Shown: one piece after another, positions 20,245 to 28,774 of the stretch
Layout of the letters: every line of letters begins with the position of its first letter
Position numbering within the stretch: position 1 is the stretch's first letter
NCBI GenBank assembly: GCA_964523885.1
Contig: CAZFYX010000072.1
Coordinates: 1 to 64,000, forward strand
Direction of reading: 5' to 3'
From: SHXO01 sp964523885
Lineage (GTDB): Bacteria > Pseudomonadota > Gammaproteobacteria > Burkholderiales > SHXO01
Length of the DNA: 64,000 bases
Position numbers and translations under genes: made by a program
The notes under the pieces: generated by a model
The model's database searches: none
Seen by the model: only the letters and a program-made list of their open reading frames with translations
Told to the model about the DNA's origin: nothing

Positions 20245-21252
20245 TCAGCGGGGCATCCGCGCCCAGGTCGCGCATTCCGCGGACTCCTCGGGCCTCGTCC
20301 CGCCGGCGAGGATCTCGGCACGGGTCTGTTCGAACACCTTGCCAAGCGCGTGCGACGGGCCGGCTGCCTGGATGGCCGCATCGATCGTCTGCAGCGCCAG
20401 GCTGCGGCAACCGTATGCGTTCAGCGCGTCGGCGAGGTTGTTGGCTGCGACGACCTGACCGGGCTCGCGTGCGAGCACTGCCCGGTAGCCCTCGATCGCC
20501 TGCGGAAGATCACCCGCGCGGCGCTGCGCATTGGCCAGGCCCAGCCGGGCGAGCATATTCTCCGGCCAGCGTCCCACTGCCGCCTGGTACGACGCCGTCA
20601 CATTCAGCCGCGGATTGGCCGCCTCGGCTGCGGCGACCGCGCGCACGAAGCCGTCGGGATCATCCGTTGCCGGCAGCTGTCCCGGCTCCAGCACCACCAT
20701 CGACCACTGTCCGGCGAGCGCCCAGGTGCGCACCAAGTCGTACGCGCTGGTCACCTGCCGCCTGGTCTCGCCCGATCGCAGGATGAAGCGGTCGGTCTGC
20801 GCCGAATAGCCGATGACCACCGCGAAGTGCCAAACCGGATAGCGCTCGAGGCCGAGATTCTGCAGCACGATCGCGGGGCGCCCCGCCTGCAGTTCGGCAA
20901 GCAGTGCCGCCAGCCTCGCCGGCGGCACATAGGCGATACGGCCGGCGCTGCGCGCGGCGGCTGCCATCTCCAGCTGCAGCGATCCCTGCTTGCCCGGAAT
21001 GTAGAGGCGCGGCCGTAGCGCCTCGGGATCGGTGTCGATGCCGCTGTAGCGCAGCACCTCGGCCAGCGAGGCCGGGCCGCATTGGTAATCCTGCTGCGGG
21101 AAGAACGGGACCTCAGTCAGCTCGAGCGAGCCTGGTCCCTCCTGCTGCTGCAGCGCCTGCGGCAGCACCGGCGCGCGGGTGGCGCAGCCGGTGAGCAGTA
21201 CCAGCAGGAAAAGAAACCAGCGCGCGCTGGCCGTGCTGCAGGCACTTGACAT
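20245..21252 (-). CDS. PA2778-family cysteine peptidase lipoprotein
   Basis: A 335-residue protein with a lipoprotein signal (FLLVLLTGCATRA, lipobox LTGC). It has a C39-like peptidase domain with the cysteine in QDYQCGPASLAEVLRYSG (about residue 58) and the histidine in VWHFAVVIGYS, followed by TPR-like helices (NMLARLGLANAQRRAGDLP and following). It belongs with the small membrane protein just upstream as the PA2778/PA2779 pair. The processed substrate is unknown; a role in peptide maturation or envelope quality control is only a guess. Confidence 0.8.
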   Translation of the reverse strand: MSSACSTASARWFLFLLVLLTGCATRAPVLPQALQQQEGPGSLELTEVPFFPQQDYQCGPASLAEVLRYSGIDTDPEALRPRLYIPGKQGSLQLEMAAAARSAGRIAYVPPARLAALLAELQAGRPAIVLQNLGLERYPVWHFAVVIGYSAQTDRFILRSGETRRQVTSAYDLVRTWALAGQWSMVVLEPGQLPATDDPDGFVRAVAAAEAANPRLNVTASYQAAVGRWPENMLARLGLANAQRRAGDLPQAIEGYRAVLAREPGQVVAANNLADALNAYGCRSLALQTIDAAIQAAGPSHALGKVFEQTRAEILAGGTRPEESAECATWARMPR

Positions 21253-21266
21253 CGCAGCTCAGTACT

Positions 21267-21302
21267 CCCTCTCCCCTTGCGGGAGAGGGCCGGGGTGAGG
21301 GG
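21267..21302. repeat. Single palindromic repeat of the CCCTCTCCC family
   Basis: One copy (hairpin arms CCCTCTCCC and GGGAGAGGG, then GGGGTGAGGGG) sits between the PA2779-like and PA2778-like genes. Confidence 0.75.
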
Positions 21303-21341
21303 TACAGGCGGAGCACGGCCACTTGCGGGCCGTGCCCGGCA

Positions 21342-21719
21342 TCACTTGTAGACCAGCTTGCCGCTGGCAAACAGCCAGATGATGACGGCCAGCACGATCA
21401 CCAGCAGGATCCAGCCGCCATCGCCCGCAGCCGGCAGCTGGTCGAGCTTCTGCTGCAGGGTCGCGATCTCGCTGTCGGTGAGGGCGGCGACGCGATCCTG
21501 TGCCTGCGCGGGATCGACGCCAAGGCCCACCAGCGCCTGGCGCACGTCGGCACGATCGAGCTTGGCCTGCACATCGGAGATCGCCGCTGCGCGATCCTGC
21601 AGTTGGACGGCGGACTGTGTATCGATGACCGCCGCATGCACGGCCTGCATCATGCCCAGGTGCGACAGGCACAGGATCAGGAATGCGGACAGGAATCTCT
21701 TCATGGCGGTTGCAACCAT
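21342..21719 (-). CDS. PA2779-family small membrane protein
   Basis: A 125-residue protein with an N-terminal signal segment (FLSAFLILCLSHLGMMQAVHA), a helical central part rich in Gln/Asp/Arg (ALVGLGVDPAQAQDRVAALT) and a C-terminal membrane helix (GGWILLVIVLAVIIWLFASG). The ATG at 21719 is preferred over 21704 because GGAG lies seven bases upstream. It precedes the PA2778-like peptidase, and the two families are normally encoded together. Confidence 0.78.
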   Translation of the reverse strand: MVATAMKRFLSAFLILCLSHLGMMQAVHAAVIDTQSAVQLQDRAAAISDVQAKLDRADVRQALVGLGVDPAQAQDRVAALTDSEIATLQQKLDQLPAAGDGGWILLVIVLAVIIWLFASGKLVYK

Positions 21720-21830
21720 CGTGGTCTCCACAGGGCGACAGATCGGGGATGCTGAATGGCTGGCAGCATTTGGCGTACCAGCCTCGTCCGCAACGATAGC
21801 GAAGCGACGCGATTCAATCAACGGCGCACG

Positions 21831-22376
21831 CTAGCCTTCGCCCTGCGCGGTTACGTCGAGCGCGACCAGCACCCGCGACACCATGTTGTACGCAGCAATC
21901 GTCCCCACCGCCTCGACCACCTTGCGATCGTCCTGCAACGCCGCGCGCAGGGCGGCGAACGTCGCATCGCTTACCTGCACGCTGCGGGTCATCTCGCGCG
22001 TGAGGCGGATGATCGCGCGCTCGGTCACGTCGAACGGCGCGGCCGGGTCGGTCTCGGGGTCCGGCTGATGCAGCGCGTCGATCTGGGCCTGGGTGCCGCC
22101 GGCCTTGAAGAACACCGGGGCATGGTGGTGCAGCTCGTAGTCGGCGCGGTTCAGGATCGCGACCAGGCAGATCGCCAGCTCGCGCAGCCGCGAGGAGAGT
22201 GTCATCCGGTCGCCCCTGACCGCGTCGAACAGCCCGTTCCAGCCGATGGCGAGCGGCGGGCTGTACAGCAGCATGCGGTCGAGGTTGAACAGCTTGCCGC
22301 CTCGGCGCTGGCGGATCGGGCCGACGATGTCGGCGGGTTCGGCGGTGTCCTGGGGCAGGTAGGGCAGGCGGGGCAT
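21831..22376 (-). CDS. Carboxymuconolactone decarboxylase/AhpD-like protein
   Basis: A 181-residue all-helical protein. The segment SSRLRELAICLVAILNRADYELHHH (given here only as its family position, about residues 63-87) corresponds to the CMD core, with LHHHAPVF in place of the CxxC of true AhpD, so no peroxidase dithiol is present. Function is unknown; related proteins act on lactones or quinone-like substrates. The start at 22376 is chosen over the open frame to 22454. It is divergent from bchI with about 107 bases between them. Confidence 0.7.
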   Translation of the reverse strand: MPRLPYLPQDTAEPADIVGPIRQRRGGKLFNLDRMLLYSPPLAIGWNGLFDAVRGDRMTLSSRLRELAICLVAILNRADYELHHHAPVFFKAGGTQAQIDALHQPDPETDPAAPFDVTERAIIRLTREMTRSVQVSDATFAALRAALQDDRKVVEAVGTIAAYNMVSRVLVALDVTAQGEG

Positions 22377-22483
22377 GGTGACGCTTGCGGGGATGAAAGG
22401 CCGCACGATAGCCGTTTCGCGCACGAGCCGCAGCGCGCGGGCTGACGGGGGCATGGATACGAAGTGCCGGCTTGAGCCACAAT

Positions 22484-23515
22484 ATGACCATGGCTACTCC
22501 CTTCCCCTTCTCTGCAATCGTCGGCCAGGACGAAATGAAACTGGCCCTCCTCATCGCAGCCGTGGACCCCAGCGTCGGCGGCGTGCTCGTGTTCGGCGAC
22601 CGAGGCACCGGCAAGTCCACGGCCGTGCGGGCGCTGGCCGCGCTGCTACCCAGGATGAAGGTCATCGTCGGCTGCCGCTACAACTGCGACCCGGCCCTGC
22701 CCGCCGCCCTGTGCGAGGAGTGCAAGGCGCGCGGCAAGAAGTCCGCGCTCAAGGACCACCTGGTGCCCGTTCCCGTGGTCGACCTGCCGCTCGGCGCCAC
22801 CGAGGACCGGGTGGTGGGCGCCCTGGACCTCGAGCGCGCGCTGGCGCAGGGCATCAAGGCGTTCGAGCCCGGCCTGCTGGCCCGCGCGCACCGCGGCTTC
22901 CTCTACATCGACGAAGTCAACCTGCTCGAAGACCACCTGGTCGATGTGCTGCTCGACGTGGCCGCGTCCGGCGAGAACGTGGTCGAGCGCGAGGGCATCA
23001 GCATCCGGCACCCCGCGCGCTTCGTGCTGGTGGGCAGCGGCAACCCCGAGGAGGGCGAGCTGCGGCCGCAGCTGCTCGACCGCTTCGGGCTGTCGGTGGA
23101 AGTGTCCACGCCCACCGAGCTGGCCGCCCGCATCGAGGTGGTGCGCCGGCGCGACGCCTACGAGCACGACCGCGACGGCTTCGCGGCGAAGTGGAAGAAG
23201 GAAGAGGAGCGCGTGCGCAAGCAGATCCTGGCCGCGCGCAAGCTGCTGCCGTCGGTGGTCGTGCCCGACGCCGTGCTCGAGCGTGCGGCGCAGCTGTGCG
23301 TGAAGCTGGGCACCGATGGGTTGCGCGGCGAGCTCACCCTGATGCGTGCGGCCCGCGCACTGGCGAGCATCGAGGGCGACAAGACCGTCACGGATGCACA
23401 TCTCAAGCGCGTGGCGCCGCCTGCGCTGCGGCACCGCCTGCGCCGCAATCCGCTCGACGACGCCGGATCCACCACGCGCGTCGAGCGCGCCGTCGGCGAA
23501 CTGTTTCCCGCATGA
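22484..23515 (+). CDS. bchI: Magnesium chelatase subunit I
   Basis: AAA+ ATPase subunit of the cytoplasmic chelatase that inserts Mg2+ into protoporphyrin IX, the first committed step of bacteriochlorophyll synthesis. Visible motifs: Walker A GDRGTGKST (about residue 40), the insert with CRYNCDP, Walker B FLYIDEVNLLEDHL (about 140), the sensor segment VLVGSGNPEEGELRPQLLDR and the arginine region LLDRFGL. About 343 residues. The first ATG (22484) lacks a strong ribosome site, and the ATG two codons later (22490) is equally possible. Its stop overlaps the bchD start (ATGA). Confidence 0.95.
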   Translation: MTMATPFPFSAIVGQDEMKLALLIAAVDPSVGGVLVFGDRGTGKSTAVRALAALLPRMKVIVGCRYNCDPALPAALCEECKARGKKSALKDHLVPVPVVDLPLGATEDRVVGALDLERALAQGIKAFEPGLLARAHRGFLYIDEVNLLEDHLVDVLLDVAASGENVVEREGISIRHPARFVLVGSGNPEEGELRPQLLDRFGLSVEVSTPTELAARIEVVRRRDAYEHDRDGFAAKWKKEEERVRKQILAARKLLPSVVVPDAVLERAAQLCVKLGTDGLRGELTLMRAARALASIEGDKTVTDAHLKRVAPPALRHRLRRNPLDDAGSTTRVERAVGELFPA

Positions 23516-25320
23516 GTGAGCCCGGCGCGGTCGACCGCTGGGTCGACGCGACCACTGCGGCCGCGCTGTACGCCGTCGATCCTGCAGGTCTGGGTGGCGT
23601 CGTGTTGCGCGCCAGGCCGGGCGGGGCGAGGGACCGCTGGCTCGACCTGCTGCGCGGGCTGCTCCCGGTCTCGGCGCCGGTGCGCCGGGTGCCGCTGCAG
23701 ATTGCCGATGGCCGGCTGCTCGGCGGGCTGGACCTCACCGCCACTCTCCAGGCGGGTCGGCCCGTCGCCGAGCGCGGCATCCTCGCGGAGGCGGACGGCG
23801 GTGTCATCCTGCTCGCGATGGCCGAGCGGCTGAGCCCTGCGACGGCTGCGCGCCTCGCGGCAGTCCTCGATGCGGGCGAAGTGGTGCTCGAGCGCGATGG
23901 CCTGGCACAGCGCACGCCGACGCGCTTCGGTGTGGTCGCGCTCGACGAGGGCATCGAGGACGATGAGCGCGTCCCGGATGCCTTGATCGACCGGCTGGCG
24001 TTCCACCTGTATCTCGAAGGCATCCGCCCCGACGACACGCGTGCCGCACTGGCGGGCCGCGAGCAGGGTGCGGAGGAATTCGCCGAGATGCGCGCAGCCG
24101 TGGAGGCAGCGCGCGGGCGACTGGACCGTGTGATCGCAGGGGAGTCGGTCGTCGAGGCACTGTGCTCGGCCGGGATGTCACTGGGCATCGTATCGATCCG
24201 TGCGCCTCTCCTCGCGTTGCGCGTTGCGCGCGCCGCTGCGGCGCTGGAGGGGCGGACCGAGGTGATCGAAGACGACGTGGTCGTCGCCGCGCGCCTGGTG
24301 CTCGCGCCGCGCGCGACGCGGTTGCCGACGGCACAAGACGAGGCGCCGGAGGAGGCCCCGCCGGAGAGCGCCGAGCCGCCGCCGGAGCCCGAGCAGCAGG
24401 ACGGCGCCGAGGAACAGCAGATCGATCCAGATGCCGTGCTGGAGGACATGGTGCTCGCGGCCGCGCAGGCTGCGATTCCGCCGGCATTGCTCGCGCAACT
24501 GCAGCTTGCGGGTGCGGCGCGGACGCGCTCGCAGGCGCAAGGCAAGGCCGGCGTGGAGCAGCAGGGCGGCACTCGCGGGCGGCCGGCCGGCACGCGCCGC
24601 GGCGACCTGCGCTCCGGCCGCCTCAACGTCCTGGAGACGTTGCGTGCCGCCGCGCCCTGGCAGCGGCTGCGGCGGGAGATGGACAGGCGATCGCGTCATG
24701 CCGCACAACCGCACATCCAGGTGCGCAGGGAAGACTTCCGCATCACGCGCTATAAACAGCGCACCGGAACGACCACCATCTTCGTGGTCGACGCCTCCGG
24801 CTCATCGGCGCTGCACCGCCTGGCCGAGGCGAAAGGTGCGGTCGAGCTGCTGCTGGCCGAGAGCTACGTACGCCGCGACCGGGTCGCGCTGGTCGCATTC
24901 CGCGGCAAGGAGGCCGAGCTGCTGCTGCCGCCCACGCGCTCGCTGGTGCGCGCCAAGCGCAGCCTGGCGGGGCTGCCCGGCGGGGGCGGTACGCCGCTGG
25001 CTGCTGCCATCGACGCAGCCGGGGAATTGGCGGATGCGATCAAGCGCAAGGGTGAGACGCCGGTGATCGTGTTGCTCACCGATGGCCGGGCCAACATCGC
25101 GCGCGATGGGACGCCGGGGCGCACACAGGCGGAGGAGGATGCGCTGGCCTCTGCGCGCGCGCTGCGGGCCGCCAGCATCACCACACTGCTGGTGGACACC
25201 TCGCCCCGTCCGCAGCCCACCGCCGCCCGCATTGCGGAGGAGATGCGCGCTCGCTACGTGCCGTTGCCGTATGCGGATGCGAACCTGCTGTCGCGCGCGG
25301 TGAAGACGGCGACTGCCTGA
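23512..25320 (+). CDS. bchD: Magnesium chelatase subunit D
   Basis: Second AAA-like subunit of the Mg chelatase, 602 residues. An inactive ATPase-like N-terminal half is followed by an acidic, proline-rich linker (about residues 280-310, QDEAPEEAPPESAEPPPEPE) and a C-terminal integrin I/von Willebrand A domain with the metal-binding DASGS motif (about residue 425), GGGGTPLAAAIDAA and LLTDGRAN. It is translationally coupled to bchI. The large BchH subunit is not in this window. Confidence 0.95.
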   Translation: MSEPGAVDRWVDATTAAALYAVDPAGLGGVVLRARPGGARDRWLDLLRGLLPVSAPVRRVPLQIADGRLLGGLDLTATLQAGRPVAERGILAEADGGVILLAMAERLSPATAARLAAVLDAGEVVLERDGLAQRTPTRFGVVALDEGIEDDERVPDALIDRLAFHLYLEGIRPDDTRAALAGREQGAEEFAEMRAAVEAARGRLDRVIAGESVVEALCSAGMSLGIVSIRAPLLALRVARAAAALEGRTEVIEDDVVVAARLVLAPRATRLPTAQDEAPEEAPPESAEPPPEPEQQDGAEEQQIDPDAVLEDMVLAAAQAAIPPALLAQLQLAGAARTRSQAQGKAGVEQQGGTRGRPAGTRRGDLRSGRLNVLETLRAAAPWQRLRREMDRRSRHAAQPHIQVRREDFRITRYKQRTGTTTIFVVDASGSSALHRLAEAKGAVELLLAESYVRRDRVALVAFRGKEAELLLPPTRSLVRAKRSLAGLPGGGGTPLAAAIDAAGELADAIKRKGETPVIVLLTDGRANIARDGTPGRTQAEEDALASARALRAASITTLLVDTSPRPQPTAARIAEEMRARYVPLPYADANLLSRAVKTATA

Positions 25321-25406
25321 GGACTGGAACGGGGCAGCTTCGTCGTCGCTTCCTCAGGAGCGGCAACACGGCATTTCCCGCCTTGCGGGAGCGAGGCAAC
25401 AGCAAC

Positions 25407-25446
25407 CTCCCCTCCCCCCTTGCGGGAGAGGGGCGGGGGTGAGGGG
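25407..25446. repeat. Palindromic repeat between bchD and bchO
   Basis: One copy of the CCCTC..CCCTTGCGGGAGAGGGG..GGTGAGGGG family lies in the 140-base gap. Its hairpin could dampen read-through from bchID into bchO or stabilise the upstream mRNA. Confidence 0.7.
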
Positions 25447-25460
25447 TAAACCGGAATCCA

Positions 25461-26345
25461 ATGACCAACCACCTGCACTGGGAGCGTGACGGCCGGGACT
25501 GGCCGAACCGTGACGCAAGCCGGTTCGTCACGGCCGGCGGCCTGCGCTGGCACGTGCAGGTGCTCGGCTCAGGACCCGCGATCCTGCTCGTACATGGCAC
25601 CGGTGCCGCGAGCCACTCATGGCGCGACGCCGCGCCGCTTCTGGCCGAGCGCTTCACCGTGGTCGTCCCGGATCTCCCCGGACACGGCTTCAGCGGCGTC
25701 CCCGCGCGCTCGGGCTTCTCCATGCCTGGAATGGCACAGGCACTGGGCGCGTTGCTCGCAGCGCTCGAGATCGAACCCGTGCTGGCCGTCGGACACTCTG
25801 CCGGTGCGGCGATCCTCGCCCGCGCCAGCCTCGACGGCCGGCTCAACCTGCGTGGGCTGGTCAGCCTGAATGGCGTGATGCTGCCGCTGCACGGGATGCC
25901 CTACGACTTCTTCTCGCCGCTGGCGAAGCTTCTGGCCGGCAACAGCTTCGTGCCGCGTTTCTTCGCCTGGCGCGCGCAGGACCGCGCGGCCGTCGAGCGG
26001 CTGGTGCGCAGCACGGGGTCGAAGCTCGACGCGCGGGGCCTGGATCTCTACGCCAGGCTGGTGCGCAACCCGGGACACGTCGGCGGTGCGCTGGAGATGA
26101 TGGCGAATTGGGATCTGCGACCGCTGCAGCATGACCTGCATGCACTGCAGCCGAGGCTGCTGCTGGTGGTGGGGGAGAACGATCGGACCGTGGCGCCAGC
26201 GGAAGCGCGGAAGGTTGCGCGAACCGTGCATGGAGCACAGGTCGTCACCCTGCCCGGCCTGGGGCATCTGGCGCACGAGGAGCGGCCGGGGTTGGTGGCG
26301 GATGAGGTGAAGCGCTTCGCCGCAACCGTCGGTGTGCCGGCGTAG
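25461..26345 (+). CDS. bchO: BchO, alpha/beta hydrolase of the Mg chelatase operon
   Basis: A 294-residue alpha/beta hydrolase with LLVHGTGAASHSWRD (about residue 36), DLPGHGFSG, the nucleophile GHSAGAAI (about 112) and the histidine in GLGHLAHEERP. BchO proteins accompany bchI-bchD in purple bacteria; they are dispensable for catalysis in vitro, and the exact role is unresolved. The C-terminal part (VGENDRTVAP) and length fit the family. It is the third gene of bchIDO, after a repeat element. Confidence 0.92.
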   Translation: MTNHLHWERDGRDWPNRDASRFVTAGGLRWHVQVLGSGPAILLVHGTGAASHSWRDAAPLLAERFTVVVPDLPGHGFSGVPARSGFSMPGMAQALGALLAALEIEPVLAVGHSAGAAILARASLDGRLNLRGLVSLNGVMLPLHGMPYDFFSPLAKLLAGNSFVPRFFAWRAQDRAAVERLVRSTGSKLDARGLDLYARLVRNPGHVGGALEMMANWDLRPLQHDLHALQPRLLLVVGENDRTVAPAEARKVARTVHGAQVVTLPGLGHLAHEERPGLVADEVKRFAATVGVPA

Positions 26346-26397
26346 GATGCCGAGTGAAGCGCCCCGGCCTCTTTTTGCCTATGGAACGTACGGTGTC

Positions 26398-26649
26398 ATG
26401 GTGAACGATCTGTACTTTCCGGGGAAAAGGCGACGTGGCATTCACCTGCACGACGCGCCAGTTTGGGTAATGTATGGCGCCATCATTTGCGCCTGCCTCG
26501 TCATGCTGTCCATCGTCGTAGACCACTACGACAAACGCGACACGGAGATCCATTACGAGAGGTTTGCGCGCACCTTCACTATGCTTGGTTTGAGCTTCTT
26601 CGTGCTCTCATTGATGTTGGCAATACTACAAAGGAGCTGGAGTGCTTGA
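26398..26649 (+). CDS. Small two-helix membrane protein, unknown
   Basis: An 83-residue frame starting MVNDLYFPGKRRRGIHL, with two hydrophobic segments (WVMYGAIICACLVMLSIVV and FTMLGLSFFVLSLMLAIL) separated by a charged loop (DHYDKRDTEIHYERFAR). GC content is visibly lower than in the bch genes on its left, suggesting recent acquisition. I do not recognise the family. The frame is open upstream to 26332, but a start at 26398 gives the most plausible protein. No ribosome site is obvious, so expression is uncertain. Confidence 0.45.
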   Translation: MVNDLYFPGKRRRGIHLHDAPVWVMYGAIICACLVMLSIVVDHYDKRDTEIHYERFARTFTMLGLSFFVLSLMLAILQRSWSA

Positions 26650-26999
26650 TCTCGATGCCGATCTGAGCCGGGGGCGCGGAGGGGTGTGCTATCCCTCACT
26701 CTGGCTGACCCGCTACTGCTGACCCTGTCCCGTTGGACAGTATCTGCTACGTAGACAAGCTGTCACCGTTCCCTGTTATTGGAGACTGGCAGGAAGCTCG
26801 AGAGCGCATTCGAGGCGGGAAAAGTAGCCCGAGGAGATGAAATTCTGCCGCTGGAAGTCGGGTCGGGGCGGGGCGGCAAGCGCAAGATCACGGTGGCATG
26901 ATGGACGCGCGGTGCCGGACAGTTTTTCTACAGCCTCCGGCCTCTCACAGCGCGGTCTCAGCGTCAAACCGATCTACTCAGGAACAAGGAGAAGAACCG
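26650..26999. other. Gap without a recognised gene
   Basis: 350 bases between the small membrane protein and the DUF1254 gene. The right end carries the purine-rich ribosome site AACAAGGAGAAG just before the DUF1254 start. No RNA gene, repeat or strong promoter is apparent in the rest. Confidence 0.5.
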
Positions 27000-28616
27000 A
27001 TGAAACGCCCCGTCACGCCCTTGGCGGTCCTCCTGACCGGCGCCTTGCTGGCAGTGCCTAGCCTGGCCCAGGCGCAGTCATCTCCGGCGACCCCTCCCGC
27101 GCTCACCACGCCGGACCAGGTCAACAGCCGGATAGGCACGCTCGACTTCAGGGACGGCGCGCCGAGCCAGGCCACGCTGGACAAGGTCTACGACAACCTG
27201 GACTACACGCACGCCTTCGAGGCGTTCGTGAACACTATGCAGGGGGTGAACGCGGCCGCCCTCCGCAAGGGCTTTCTCGACCTCGGCGTGAAGGACAACG
27301 AGATCCTCGTGTTCTCCCGCCTGATGGACGCGAAGTCGCTGTTCCTGACGGCGAACGCGGACACGGTGTACTTCGTCGGCATCCTCGACCTCACGAAGGG
27401 GCCGATGGTGCTCGAGACGCCGCCCAACGCACTCGGCACGCTGGATGACATGTGGTGGCGCTGGGTGACCGATTTCGGTGTGCCCGGCCCTGACCGGGGC
27501 GAAGGGGGCAAGTACCTGATTCTGCCTCCCGGCTACGACGGGCCGCTGCCCGAGGGCGGGTTCTACGTCGCCCGCTCGAGGACGACCCGCGTTCTGATCC
27601 TGGGGCGCATGTTCATGCAGAACGACAACCCGGCGCCGGCGGCGGACCTGATCCGGAAGTTCATCAAGATCTACCCGTACGAGGCCGGCGGCCTGGGGAC
27701 CAGCGTCGCCGAATTCCTGAGCGGCAAGGCCAGGCTCGGCCGGATCACGCCGCCGCCGGAGACGGTGTTCCACGAAGGCAGCGGCAAGGTGATGAACACC
27801 GTCCCACCCAACGATTTCAGCTACTTCGAGATGCTGAACGAAGTAGTGCAGCAGGAGCCGGCCACCGCGCTCGACCCCGAACTGATGGGCCCGATCGCAG
27901 CGATCGGCATCGTCAAGGGCAAGCCGTTCGCGCCCGACGCGCGCATGCGCAAGATCCTCACCGACGCGCTCGCCGTGGGCAATGCGACCTCACGCAGCCT
28001 GTTCATGGCCCCGCGCGCGGCAGACTGGTACTACTACCCCGGCTCGGCGTGGTCGAATTTCCTGTTTGTCAGCGGGCACGAGTTCGAGACGCCGATCCCG
28101 ATGATCACGCGGGAGGGCGTCAAGCCGTTCCCGCCTACCGGGTATCGCACGCTGGACGCGCGCTCGGCGTTCTTCTACGGCATCACGGGCATCACGCCTG
28201 CCATGGCGATGCGGCTGCCGGGGATCGGGTCCCAGTACCTGCTCGCGTTCCAGGACGCGAACAAGCAGTACTTCGACGGCTCGAAGACTTACAAGGTCAC
28301 ACTGCCCAAAGGCATCCCCCAGGCGAAATTCTGGTCCCTGACGCTCTACGACAACCAGACGCGCTCGATGCTGGATACACCGCAGGGCTATCCACGCGCC
28401 GGCAGCCAGAACTACCCGTCGCCCGCCGCCGAGGCGGACGCGTCGGGCGTGACGACGGTGTACTTCGGTCCCAAGCAGCCGGATGGGGTCAAGCGGGGCA
28501 ACTGGATCCAGACGATGCCCGGCAAGGGGTGGTTCGTGATCCTGCGGCTCTACAGCCCGCTCGAGCCGTTCTTCGACAAGAGCTGGCGGCCGAGCGAGAT
28601 CCAGCCGGTTCAGTGA
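27000..28616 (+). CDS. Secreted DUF1254/DUF1214 protein
   Basis: A 538-residue exported protein. The signal peptide is VLLTGALLAVPSLAQAQ (cleavage near residue 26). DUF1254 follows (residues about 65-250, with NMQGV-like NTMQGVNAAALRKG and ANADTVYFVGILDLTKGPMV), then DUF1214 near the C-terminus (YLLAFQDANKQYFDGSKTY, WSLTLYDNQTRSMLDTPQG). Such proteins are common periplasmic products of unknown function. The ATG at 27000 has GGAGAAG upstream. A bidirectional terminator-like structure follows. Confidence 0.88.
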   Translation: MKRPVTPLAVLLTGALLAVPSLAQAQSSPATPPALTTPDQVNSRIGTLDFRDGAPSQATLDKVYDNLDYTHAFEAFVNTMQGVNAAALRKGFLDLGVKDNEILVFSRLMDAKSLFLTANADTVYFVGILDLTKGPMVLETPPNALGTLDDMWWRWVTDFGVPGPDRGEGGKYLILPPGYDGPLPEGGFYVARSRTTRVLILGRMFMQNDNPAPAADLIRKFIKIYPYEAGGLGTSVAEFLSGKARLGRITPPPETVFHEGSGKVMNTVPPNDFSYFEMLNEVVQQEPATALDPELMGPIAAIGIVKGKPFAPDARMRKILTDALAVGNATSRSLFMAPRAADWYYYPGSAWSNFLFVSGHEFETPIPMITREGVKPFPPTGYRTLDARSAFFYGITGITPAMAMRLPGIGSQYLLAFQDANKQYFDGSKTYKVTLPKGIPQAKFWSLTLYDNQTRSMLDTPQGYPRAGSQNYPSPAAEADASGVTTVYFGPKQPDGVKRGNWIQTMPGKGWFVILRLYSPLEPFFDKSWRPSEIQPVQ

Positions 28617-28637
28617 GCCGGCCAGCTAGCCAGCGCC

Positions 28638-28668
28638 TGCAGGGGGCCCGCCATCGGGCGCCCCTGCA
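28638..28668. terminator. GC-rich hairpin after the DUF1254 gene
   Basis: Arms TGCAGGGGGCCCG and CGGGCGCCCCTGCA pair around a CCAT loop with one bulged base. It starts about 20 bases after the stop codon. There is no long T tract, so a classical intrinsic terminator is not certain. Confidence 0.5.
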
Positions 28669-28683
28669 AGCATGGCGTTGAGG

Positions 28684-28752
28684 CTCGCAGGAAAACCGCT
28701 CTCCGCAGCGGTTTTCGTCGCGAGCGCAGCGCCCCGGCGTAATCCTGCGAGC
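28684..28752. terminator. Nested inverted repeats between two convergent genes
   Basis: An exact 10-base stem, GAAAACCGCT with AGCGGTTTTC (28691-28716, six-base loop), lies inside an outer exact inverted repeat GCTCGCAGGA (28684-28693) and TCCTGCGAGC (28743-28752). It is placed where transcripts from the DUF1254 gene and the di-haem oxidoreductase gene meet, fitting a bidirectional terminator. Confidence 0.5.
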
Positions 28753-28774
28753 AGATCTGTCTGGTCGGGATTGC

